Positions 1 to 5,640 of a stretch of DNA of 7,548 nt are shown here, in pieces (position 1 is the first letter of the stretch; each line of letters begins with the position of its first letter). The DNA is from Chloroflexota bacterium (GTDB lineage Bacteria; Chloroflexota; Dehalococcoidia; SZUA-161), in contig DAOUTY010000079.1 of assembly GCA_030668425.1 (NCBI GenBank), positions 1 through 7,548 on the forward strand, written 5' to 3'. The notes under the pieces are model-generated. The model ran no database searches. It had not been told where the DNA came from and saw only the letters and a program-made list of their open reading frames with translations. A program made the position numbers and the translations under genes.

Positions 1-810
1 AACCTGAGGAACTGAGAAGCCCAGGTCCTGGGCGCGCAGGATGAGAAAGGCATCGCTGGAGTTCCCCAGAGTGAACACAACCACTACCACCAGAAAAAGC
101 TTGAAGCGGAGATCGAACCCCTTTCTGGCATTGACTGCTTCTGGTGGCCGTCCGCCAAACGAGGCGGCAGGACTTTCAGAACCAGCCCCCTTCCCCCGCT
201 CCCGGACGAAAAACAGGAGCACGAGCACAGCAAGCACCGCGGGAACTATACCAACCAGCACAATGGTCTGAAACGCATCGCGGGTGAGCTCAAGCCCGCC
301 TTGCTGCACAACGTAGACAACCAAAGCTGCCACTGAGAGACCCAGGACAGCGCCCAGAGTATCCATGCCCCTGTGAAAGCCGAAGCTCTTGCCCATCTCC
401 TCAGGAGGGGCGGAATCGGCAACCAGGGCATCGCGGGGCGAGGTTCGAATCCCCTTGCCTATCCGGTCGACGAAGCGCACCCCCGCCGCCGCACCCCAGG
501 TCGTGGCGAAGTACAGGAAGGGCTTGGCCAAAGTGGAGAGACTATAACCAAAAACGGCCAGGCCCTTTCTGCGGCCAAGGCGATCGCTGAGCCAGCCACT
601 CAATACCTTGAGCAGGCTTGCAGTGCCTTCCGCTATCCCCTCTATGAGGCCGATAACCGGCGTTCCTACCCGGAGCACGTTTAACAGGAACAGGGGCAGG
701 AGGGTGAAGATCATCTCGCTGGACACATCTGTGAGGAAGCTGACCACGCCCAGAAAGAAGACGTTACGACTGAACCCAAAGAGACCTTTCCTATCGCTTT
801 CTTCCATCAT
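1..810 (-). CDS. MFS transporter, MJ1317-like, N-terminal 270 residues (3' end outside window)
   Basis: This is the N-terminal part of a major facilitator superfamily permease of the inner membrane, probably an exporter; the substrate is not visible. Translating the minus strand from the ATG at 810 gives 270 uninterrupted codons to the window edge. Several hydrophobic helices are seen, with the motif-A-like loop GWLSDRLGRRK at residues 72-82 between TM2 and TM3. The signature DRIGKGIRTSPRDAL at 115-129 is typical of the MJ1317-like MFS group. A polar loop at about 202-232 separates the two halves, and FTLGNSSDAFLILRA (246-260) begins the second half. Full-length relatives are about 400 residues, so roughly a third is missing. 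A second in-frame ATG lies at 807, so the start is uncertain by one codon. The regulator's TAG stop lies one base upstream, so translation is probably coupled, and expression should follow the PadR-controlled promoter. Confidence 0.9.
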   Translation of the reverse strand, partial: MMEESDRKGLFGFSRNVFFLGVVSFLTDVSSEMIFTLLPLFLLNVLRVGTPVIGLIEGIAEGTASLLKVLSGWLSDRLGRRKGLAVFGYSLSTLAKPFLYFATTWGAAAGVRFVDRIGKGIRTSPRDALVADSAPPEEMGKSFGFHRGMDTLGAVLGLSVAALVVYVVQQGGLELTRDAFQTIVLVGIVPAVLAVLVLLFFVRERGKGAGSESPAASFGGRPPEAVNARKGFDLRFKLFLVVVVVFTLGNSSDAFLILRAQDLGFSVPQV

Positions 811-811
811 C

Positions 812-1114
812 CTACTTATCCAGCAGTACCTCGTTTACCAGCTCAGCGATCTTCTTCTTCGCCTCGTTGAGCACCACCATACCCTGTTCCGTTATGATGT
901 AGTACTTGCGCACCTTGCCGCCGACTACCCTTTTCTGAACGGACAGGTAACCCTCCCTCTCCAGGCGATGCAGGGTCGGGTAAAGCGTCCCCGGGCTCAG
1001 CCGATAGCCATGCCGTCCCAGTTCTTCCAGCATCTCGACCCCATATATCGGGCCCCTCGAAGCATGATAGAGGATATGGGTTTTCACGAAGCCCAGGAAG
1101 AAATCCTTAAGCAC
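812..1114 (-). CDS. PadR family transcriptional regulator
   Basis: This is a 100-residue PadR-type winged-helix DNA-binding protein (PF03551), a cytoplasmic regulator that normally acts as a dimeric repressor, often of an adjacent efflux gene. The protein is little more than the DNA-binding domain. Residues 8-20 (GFVKTHILYHASR) form the first helix. The recognition region YRLSPGTLYPTLHRLEREGYL spans about 37-57. The wing carries KVRKYYIIT (67-75), and a short C-terminal helix (about 79-98) would serve dimerisation. The larger C-terminal domain of PadR sensu stricto is absent. The start is GTG, fixed by the strong AAGGAGGT at 1119-1126. The gene is first in a two-gene leftward operon with the MFS transporter, one base apart. 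The overlapping palindromes upstream suggest autorepression. The family call is secure; the ligand is unknown. Confidence 0.95.
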   Translation of the reverse strand: MLKDFFLGFVKTHILYHASRGPIYGVEMLEELGRHGYRLSPGTLYPTLHRLEREGYLSVQKRVVGGKVRKYYIITEQGMVVLNEAKKKIAELVNEVLLDK

Positions 1115-1118
1115 AGCG

Positions 1119-1126
1119 ACCTCCTT
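1119..1126 (-). promoter_or_regulatory. Shine-Dalgarno site deciding the GTG start of the padR-like gene
   Basis: On the minus strand AAGGAGGT lies four bases before the GTG at 1114. This is a near-perfect anti-16S match and supports the non-ATG start. It is the strongest ribosome binding site in the window. The overlapping palindromes lie immediately upstream in the same leader. Confidence 0.85.
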
Positions 1127-1127
1127 A

Positions 1128-1158
1128 ATATCGCCTAGCGATATCGTACTACGATATC
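1128..1158. promoter_or_regulatory. Putative PadR operator: two overlapping perfect palindromes
   Basis: GATATCGTACTACGATATC at 1140-1158 is a perfect 9+1+9 inverted repeat. Overlapping it by five bases, ATATCGC-CTA-GCGATAT at 1128-1144 is a perfect 7+3+7 inverted repeat. Both contain the half-site ATATCG. Together they cover the -10 box and the predicted transcription start of the leftward padR-MFS operon and end two bases before its ribosome binding site. A dimeric PadR protein binding here would block transcription, so this is the natural candidate for an autoregulatory operator. Palindromic sites at their own promoters are usual for PadR regulators; the assignment to this protein is inferred from position and symmetry. 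Confidence 0.75.
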
Positions 1159-1179
1159 ACGGCTTGCTCCGCCTGTCAA
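1151..1179 (-). promoter_or_regulatory. Sigma-70-type promoter of the padR-MFS operon
   Basis: On the minus strand there is a perfect -35 box TTGACA (1179-1174), a 17-bp spacer, and a -10 box TATCGT (1156-1151, four of six consensus positions). Transcription should begin near 1144, about 30 bases before the GTG start. The -10 box is embedded in the 19-bp palindrome, so an operator-bound repressor would exclude RNA polymerase. The perfect -35 suggests strong expression once derepressed. Confidence 0.75.
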
Positions 1180-1185
1180 GCGTAG

Positions 1186-1236
1186 CGTCGCGACTCCTGT
1201 CGCGACGAAGAACCCGTTGCCACATGAGTGGCAACG
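1186..1236. repeat. Two tandem 9-bp hairpins with matched arm differences
   Basis: Hairpin 1 is CGTCGCGAC / TCCT loop / GTCGCGACG (1186-1207). Hairpin 2 is CGTTGCCAC / ATGA loop / GTGGCAACG (1215-1236). Both are perfect 9-bp stems with 4-base loops, starting 29 bp apart. Their left arms differ at two positions (C/T and G/C), and each difference is matched on the right arm, so pairing is kept while sequence diverges. They lie between the padR promoter and mnmE in otherwise non-coding DNA. They could be a dispersed palindromic (REP-like) repeat, a structured mnmE leader, or an additional regulator site. The sequence alone does not decide. Confidence 0.7.
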
Positions 1237-1259
1237 CCACCAAGGGGTTTCGCCTTTTT
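1211..1259 (+). promoter_or_regulatory. Possible alternative leader structure before mnmE (attenuator-like)
   Basis: The right arm of the second hairpin can pair in two ways: with its left arm (1215-1223 with 1228-1236), or downstream as GTGGC (1228-1232) with GCCAC (1236-1240). AACCC at 1211-1215 can also pair with GGGTT at 1246-1250, and five T residues follow at 1255-1259. Such mutually exclusive pairing is seen in attenuators. However, no rightward promoter is evident upstream of it, so a regulatory role is speculative. Confidence 0.25.
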
Positions 1260-1260
1260 C

Positions 1261-1289
1261 TTGATGAGCACTGGCGAAAGATGTATCAT
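1261..1289 (+). promoter_or_regulatory. Candidate promoter for mnmE
   Basis: TTGATG (1261-1266, four of six), a 17-bp spacer and TATCAT (1284-1289, five of six) form the best rightward sigma-70 candidate upstream of mnmE. Its -10 box lies just inside the coding region if translation starts at ATG 1281. The predicted transcription start near 1296 would then leave only the GTG at 1302 as a near-leaderless start. Either this promoter or the ATG start must be wrong. Confidence 0.4.
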
Positions 1290-2639
1290 ACCAGCGAAGC
1301 TGTGTATCAAGATACAATTGTCGCAATATCCACCCCCATAGGCGAGGGCGGGATCGGAATCGTGAGGTTGAGCGGGAGGGATGCCCGGGCTATTGCCCGG
1401 AGGCTGTTCCCCGGACAACTGGTGAACCGACGCCTGGTCTATGGGCACATAGTCGACCCCGAAAACGAAGAGGTGGTCGATGAGGTGCTGGTTGCCTACA
1501 TGGAGGCACCCCATACTTATACCAGAGAGGATATCGTCGAGATCGACTGCCATGGGGGGCCCTTGCCTCTGCAGCGCATCCTTGGGCTAGCCTTGCGTCA
1601 AGGTGCCAGGCTGGCTAACCCCGGCGAATTCACCCTGAGGGCATTCCTGAACGGCAGGATAGACCTGGCGCAGGCGGAGTTTGTTCTGGATGTAGTTCAG
1701 TCCAAAACCCAGGCCAGCCTCCGTCTGGCAGTACAGGGGCTGGGGGGCAAGCTCTCGGAGCCGATCAAGGAGGTGCGCAGCAGCTTGATGGAGATACTCG
1801 CCTACCTCACCGCCCGTATCGACTTCCCCGAGGATGAGATCGAGGAGCAAGGCATCACCAGACCTCTGGAGAGTGCCCAACAGACTCTGCAGGACCTTAT
1901 TGCCAACGCGGATGCAGGCATTGTCTACAGGCAAGGGGTAAGGACCGCCATTGTGGGACGCCCCAATGTGGGCAAGTCGAGCCTCTTGAATCGCCTGCTG
2001 CGCCAGAGCCGGGCGATTGTCACCCCCACCCCCGGCACCACCCGCGACACCCTGGAGGAAGTAGTGAATCTGAAAGGCGTGCCCTTTCTCCTCGTTGACA
2101 CCGCTGGTATCATTGACAGCGTAGATGAGGTGGAGGCACTGGCAGTAGAACGAAGCAAGAAGGCGATCGAACAGGCCGACTTCGTGCTGTTTGTAATCGA
2201 TGCCAGCGAGCCGCTAGCCGACTCAGACAGGCAGCTGATCGATCTTCTCGCTGAGAAAACGGTGCTGGTGGCAGCCAACAAACGTGACCTGCCGTGCAAG
2301 GCGGAGCTAGACGGGCTGCCCTGGCTGCGAGTCTCGACTTCAGCGCTTACCGGCGAGGGGCTTACCGAGCTGGAGAACGGGGTAGTGGACTTTGTGTTGG
2401 GGGGCAGGGTGATTGCCTCGGATGCCCCGCTGGTGACCAACCCCCGCCACAAGGAGGCCCTTATCAGAGCAAAGGAGCATCTGGACCACGCCCAGACCGC
2501 TATCGCAGAAAACCTGCCCGACGACTTCATAACCATCGACCTCACCGCAGCCCTTAACGCCCTGGGGGAGATAACAGGGGAGACGGTCACCGACGAGCTT
2601 CTAGAGACCATCTTCAGCCGGTTCTGCATAGGAAAATAG
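1281..2639 (+). CDS. mnmE: tRNA uridine-5-carboxymethylaminomethyl(34) synthesis GTPase MnmE
   Basis: MnmE is the GTPase that works with MnmG to place the carboxymethylaminomethyl or aminomethyl group on C5 of wobble uridine 34 of certain tRNAs, using a folate one-carbon unit. From ATG 1281 it has 452 residues, the usual family length. The N-terminal folate-binding domain begins at about DTIVAISTPIGEGGIGIVRLSG (11-32) and includes PHTYTREDIVEIDCHGG (77-93). A helical domain follows. The inserted G domain shows G1 GRPNVGKSS (226-234), G3 DTAG (273-276), DEVE with the likely catalytic Glu285, G4 NKRD (333-336) and SALTGEG (354-360). The C-terminus carries the invariant CIGK with Cys449. Neither start candidate has a good ribosome site. 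GTG 1302 would also fit the family, whose members usually begin 2-6 residues before DTI. The ATG at 1164 is too far upstream and would run through the hairpins. A PAC2 gene follows 43 bp downstream with no terminator between. Confidence 0.97.
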   Translation: MYHTSEAVYQDTIVAISTPIGEGGIGIVRLSGRDARAIARRLFPGQLVNRRLVYGHIVDPENEEVVDEVLVAYMEAPHTYTREDIVEIDCHGGPLPLQRILGLALRQGARLANPGEFTLRAFLNGRIDLAQAEFVLDVVQSKTQASLRLAVQGLGGKLSEPIKEVRSSLMEILAYLTARIDFPEDEIEEQGITRPLESAQQTLQDLIANADAGIVYRQGVRTAIVGRPNVGKSSLLNRLLRQSRAIVTPTPGTTRDTLEEVVNLKGVPFLLVDTAGIIDSVDEVEALAVERSKKAIEQADFVLFVIDASEPLADSDRQLIDLLAEKTVLVAANKRDLPCKAELDGLPWLRVSTSALTGEGLTELENGVVDFVLGGRVIASDAPLVTNPRHKEALIRAKEHLDHAQTAIAENLPDDFITIDLTAALNALGEITGETVTDELLETIFSRFCIGK

Positions 2640-2682
2640 CTTACGGATCAAGGTTGGGGAGCAGGCAATAAAGGGGGAGCAC

Positions 2683-3465
2683 ATGAAATCTGTCAAGTTC
2701 TATCGAAAACCCGAGTTAGTCAATCCTTGCATGGTAACCGCATGGCCTGGCGTGGGCAACGTAGCATTAATCGCGGCTACCTATCTGAAAGATAAGCTAA
2801 AAGCCGAGGAACTCGGAGAGATCAATCCTTCTGGCTTCTTCGACCTGGGCGGAATTTTCGTCAAAGACAACCTGGTAGAGACGCCGAAATTCCCCGAGGG
2901 CAAGTTCTTCTACTGGGACAGCGAAGGCGAGGGAAAAGACCTGATTCTCTTCCTGGCGGAGGCCCAGCCAGCCTTTGGCTCATATGAATACGCCAACATG
3001 GTGTTGGATGTGGCCCAGAAATTCGAGGTGAAAAGGGTGTACACCCTCGCCGCCGCCCTCACCGAATACCATCCGGACCAGCCCAGAGTGCTAGGGGCAG
3101 CCAGTTCCCCCGAGCTGCTCGAGGAGTTGAGGAAATTTGGGGTGGTGCTGGCAGGGGACTTCTTCATCGCGGGACTGAATGGCTTGTTGCTGGGGGTCGC
3201 TGCGGAAAGGGGCGTGGAAGCTGTTTGCCTGCTGGGGGAGACCGTGAAATACGCAGCCAAGATGGCGAATCCACGGGCTGCTCTATCAGTGCTCACCGTT
3301 TTGACCGAGCTTCTCGGGGTGGAAATCGATATGGCCGAACTTGAAGAATTCGCCGAAGGCACGGACAAGCAGATCCGGCAATTAGGCAACGAAATGAAGA
3401 AGGAGTTCCTGCAAAACTTCACCAGGCCCATCTGGGAACGGGAGGAGCCTGAAGAAAACGGCTGA
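2683..3465 (+). CDS. PAC2 family protein (proteasome assembly chaperone 2-like, COG2047)
   Basis: This 260-residue soluble protein belongs to the PAC2 family (PF09754), named after the eukaryotic proteasome assembly chaperone 2 and found in archaea and some bacteria. Its biochemical role in bacteria is not established. Typical features are the N-terminal MVTAWPGVGNVALIAATYL (17-35), GFFDLGGIFVKDN (51-63), a central LILFLAEAQP (87-96), and the glycine-rich GDFFIAGLNGLLLGVAAERG (158-177) followed by VCLLGET (181-187). The C-terminus is a helical segment, ending in a charged tail. There is no signal peptide or membrane helix. The start is set by the ribosome site GGGGGAG at 2673-2679, four bases before the ATG. 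It probably shares a transcript with mnmE, 43 bp upstream. A strong hairpin follows the stop. Family membership is firm; no specific partner can be read from the sequence. Confidence 0.93.
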   Translation: MKSVKFYRKPELVNPCMVTAWPGVGNVALIAATYLKDKLKAEELGEINPSGFFDLGGIFVKDNLVETPKFPEGKFFYWDSEGEGKDLILFLAEAQPAFGSYEYANMVLDVAQKFEVKRVYTLAAALTEYHPDQPRVLGAASSPELLEELRKFGVVLAGDFFIAGLNGLLLGVAAERGVEAVCLLGETVKYAAKMANPRAALSVLTVLTELLGVEIDMAELEEFAEGTDKQIRQLGNEMKKEFLQNFTRPIWEREEPEENG

Positions 3466-3484
3466 GGTATCACAAAGGGAGCAA

Positions 3485-3516
3485 AAGGGGGGCTGGTCCA
3501 AAGGCCAGCCCCCCTT
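3485..3516. terminator. Bidirectional intrinsic terminator between the PAC2 gene and ftsH
   Basis: A perfect 12-bp inverted repeat (AAGGGGGGCTGG at 3485-3496, CCAGCCCCCCTT at 3505-3516) with an 8-base loop lies between two convergent genes: 19 bp after the PAC2 stop and 33 bp after the ftsH stop. In the leftward direction the stem is followed by TTTT, a better U-tract than the TTCACACTTCTT on the rightward side. It can serve both genes. Confidence 0.88.
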
Positions 3517-3549
3517 CACACTTCTTGCTCTAAATCTAAGCTCTATTCA

Positions 3550-5460
3550 CTAGCCTTGACCAACAGCAGTCTCGTCCTTTGACTCGCCTTCCGCTGTGCC
3601 CGGCCCCTTCTCTGGCTTCTTAACACTGGCAGCCTTGGCAACCGGTTCCGTTGAAGGCACCGGCTCATTGAACACCGCCTCCAGCGCGTTCCCCTCGAGC
3701 GTCTCCTCAGCGATCAACCGCTCCGCGATCTGAACGAGCTTGGCCTTGTTCTCAGTCAGGATACCTTTGGCCTCCCCGTAGGCATCTTTTATAAGCGCAT
3801 CAATCTCACTGTCAATATCATCGGCCACCCTGTCACCATAATCCTTCTGGTCATCCACCATCCTCCCCAGGAAGACCAGTTCCTCCCTGCGGCCAAAGGT
3901 GCGCAGGCCCATCTTCTCACTCATCCCGTACTCCTTAACCATCTTCCGGGCAAGAGCGGTAACATGCTCCAGATCGTTACTTGCCCCCGTGGTCACCTCC
4001 GACCCACCGAATATAATCTCCTCGGCGGCTCGCCCCCCCAGGAAGGTGGTTATCATGTCCTGCAATTGCGCTACCGAGTAAAGATGGCGATCCTCAGTGG
4101 GGAGTTGTTTGGTATAGCCACCAGCCATACCACGGGCCACAATGGAGATCTTATGTACAGGATCAGCGTGGGGCAGCATGCGGGCTACCAGGGCATGACC
4201 CGCCTCGTGATAGGCGACGACTTCCTTTTCCTTCTGGCTAATGACACGGCTCCTGCGCTCGGGGCCAAGCTGGACACGGTCTATGGATTCTTCGAGTTCC
4301 GCCTGGCCGATTGCCTTTTTGTCGCGCCTCGCTGACAATAGAGCAGCCTCATTAACCAGATTCGCTAGGTCAGCGCCACTGAAAAACGGTGTCTGCCTGG
4401 CGACGACCTCCAGGTCGACATCCTGGTCCAACGGCTTGCCCTTGGCATGGACTTCGAGGATAGCCTTACGGCCATTTATGTCCGGTTGATCCAGGACTAC
4501 CCGGCGATCGAACCTGCCGGGGCGCAGCAGGGCAGGGTCGAGGATGTCAGGTCGGTTGGTGGCCGCGAGGACGATCACCTTGGTGCTGGAGTCGAAGCCA
4601 TCCATCTCCACCAGAATCTGGTTCAGCGTCTGCTCTCTCTCATCGTGACCACCACCCAGGCCAGCGCCGCGGTGACGGCCCACAGCGTCGACCTCATCGA
4701 CGAATATTATACACGGTGCATTGCGCTTGGCTTGATCGAAGAGGTCCCGTACACGAGAAGCCCCCACTCCCACGAACATCTCAACGAACTCGCTGCCGCT
4801 AATGGAGAAGAAAGGAACCGCCGCCTCCCCCGCCACAGCCCGAGCGAGCAGCGTCTTGCCCGTGCCCGGAGGCCCGATGAGCAATACCCCGCGAGGGATG
4901 CGTGCGCCCAGGGCGATAAACTTTTCAGGATACTGGAGGAACTCCACTACCTCCTGCAGTTCCTGCTTGGCCTCCTCGACACCGGCCACATCGCCAAAGG
5001 TAATGGTCGGCCTGTCGCCGCTGGCCAGCCGTGCCCGGCTTTTGCCAAAGGACATGGCTTGACTCGAACCACCCTGCGCCTGACGCAGTATGAACAGGAG
5101 CAAAGCCCCGAAAAGGATCAGCGGCAGGAAGTTGATAAGTATCCCGGCCCAGCTGCCCCATCCGCTCTGCCCCTCATAGTTAAGGGACACCTTCCCCTGG
5201 GAGATCTCGGTCTCAAACTCCTCGAATGCGTCAAAGCTCTCGGGAATCCTGGTTTCATACGTCTCGCCACCTATCACGGCAATTAGCGAGGTCCCTTTGA
5301 TGGTGACTTCCCCACCCTCGTTATGTATCTTGTCGACCACCTCCGCTGTAGTGAGGCTCTCACCACCACCCCCGGGCGAGATCAGGGTAAAGAAGATGAC
5401 TACCGCGATCACAAGGATCACGAGCCAGATGATCAGGCTTCTAGATATTTTTGGCATCAT
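3550..5460 (-). CDS. ftsH: ATP-dependent zinc metalloprotease FtsH
   Basis: FtsH is the membrane-anchored hexameric AAA+ protease that extracts and degrades misfolded membrane proteins and some short-lived cytosolic regulators. The 636 residues are family length. TM1 lies at about 9-27, an extracytoplasmic domain at 30-103, and TM2 at about 106-126. The AAA module has Walker A GPPGTGKT (196-203), the pore motif FVG (229-231), Walker B IIFVDEVDAV (251-260) and the second region of homology ATNRPDILDPALLRPGRFDR (300-319) with Arg313 and Arg316. The protease domain has the zinc site HEAGH (418-422) and the third ligand region ASNDLE with Asp496. All catalytic residues are present. The last 35-40 residues are a low-complexity charged and Pro/Ala-rich tail, probably disordered. 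Two ATGs stand in tandem at 5460 and 5457; the AGGGAAG at 5464-5470 is better spaced for the second. It is convergent with the PAC2 gene and divergent from the NurA gene. Confidence 0.99.
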   Translation of the reverse strand: MMPKISRSLIIWLVILVIAVVIFFTLISPGGGGESLTTAEVVDKIHNEGGEVTIKGTSLIAVIGGETYETRIPESFDAFEEFETEISQGKVSLNYEGQSGWGSWAGILINFLPLILFGALLLFILRQAQGGSSQAMSFGKSRARLASGDRPTITFGDVAGVEEAKQELQEVVEFLQYPEKFIALGARIPRGVLLIGPPGTGKTLLARAVAGEAAVPFFSISGSEFVEMFVGVGASRVRDLFDQAKRNAPCIIFVDEVDAVGRHRGAGLGGGHDEREQTLNQILVEMDGFDSSTKVIVLAATNRPDILDPALLRPGRFDRRVVLDQPDINGRKAILEVHAKGKPLDQDVDLEVVARQTPFFSGADLANLVNEAALLSARRDKKAIGQAELEESIDRVQLGPERRSRVISQKEKEVVAYHEAGHALVARMLPHADPVHKISIVARGMAGGYTKQLPTEDRHLYSVAQLQDMITTFLGGRAAEEIIFGGSEVTTGASNDLEHVTALARKMVKEYGMSEKMGLRTFGRREELVFLGRMVDDQKDYGDRVADDIDSEIDALIKDAYGEAKGILTENKAKLVQIAERLIAEETLEGNALEAVFNEPVPSTEPVAKAASVKKPEKGPGTAEGESKDETAVGQG

Positions 5461-5486
5461 ACTCTTCCCTTCAGGGCGACCTTACA

Positions 5487-5515
5487 ATTATACCATATCG
5501 TGAAAGCAAAATTAA
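5487..5515 (-). promoter_or_regulatory. Extended -10 promoter of ftsH
   Basis: On the minus strand the consensus TATAAT (5492-5487) is preceded by TGG (5495-5493), giving an extended -10 element. The -35 position 17 bp upstream holds only the weak TTAATT (5515-5510). Transcription would start near 5480, giving a leader of about 20 bases. No CIRCE heat-shock element (TTAGCACTC-N9-GAGTGCTAA) is seen. Confidence 0.75.
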
Positions 5516-5532
5516 GGGCAAGTTAGGGCAAG
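5515..5532. repeat. 10-bp-phased direct repeat upstream of ftsH
   Basis: AGGGCAAG occurs at 5515-5522 and again at 5525-5532, exactly one helical turn apart, abutting the weak -35 region of the ftsH promoter. Phased short repeats at a promoter that lacks a good -35 could be an activator site. With only two 8-bp copies, chance is not excluded. Confidence 0.35.
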
Positions 5533-5611
5533 CTCACATGTTCGGGCAGTTCTGTCAAGTAGGACCACCCCTCATACCTACGGCCTTCGATTTTGTTTGA
5601 AAAGCGCCTTG

Positions 5612-5620
5612 TGCTATACT
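5612..5620 (+). promoter_or_regulatory. Extended -10 promoter of the NurA-domain gene
   Basis: TGC-TATACT (5612-5620) is an extended -10 element with five of six consensus bases in the hexamer. No convincing -35 lies 16-18 bp upstream; TTGAAA at 5597-5602 is only 12 bp away. A start near 5627 would give a leader of about 14 bases that just contains the ribosome site GAGAGG (5628-5633). Confidence 0.6.
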
Positions 5621-5640
5621 CCCACGTGAGAGGCGAAGAG

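Noticed and set aside
1164..1280. In-frame ATG at 1164 as an upstream start for MnmE, adding 39 residues
   Set aside because: The extension is Arg- and Ser-rich, runs through the two perfect hairpins and the padR promoter, has no ribosome site, and has no counterpart in the MnmE family.
1925..2629. Long minus-strand reading frame of 234 codons opposite mnmE
   Set aside because: Its product is Ser/Arg-rich with no recognisable domain, and it lies entirely antisense to the conserved G domain of MnmE.
4447..5286. Plus-strand reading frame of 279 codons opposite ftsH
   Set aside because: It is antisense to the conserved AAA module of FtsH, has no ribosome site and shows no family features.
5496..5502. 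ATATCGT half-site resembling the PadR operator within the ftsH promoter spacer
   Set aside because: Only one half is present, without the inverted partner; a 7-bp match is expected by chance.
5532..5544. SOS-box-like sequence (minus strand CGAACATGTGAGC) between ftsH and nurA
   Set aside because: The left half fits the Gram-positive type CGAAC-N4-GTTCG box, but the right half matches at only two positions, so LexA control of nurA is not supported.
5553..5558. Perfect TTGACA on the minus strand upstream of ftsH
   Set aside because: No -10-like hexamer follows at 16-18 bp (GAGCTT at 17 bp), and a far better extended -10 lies nearer ftsH.
5593..5640. In-frame TTG at 5593 as the start of the NurA gene
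   Set aside because: It lies upstream of the extended -10 promoter element and lacks a ribosome site; the ATG at 5641 is preceded by GAGAGG and gives the normal N-terminus.
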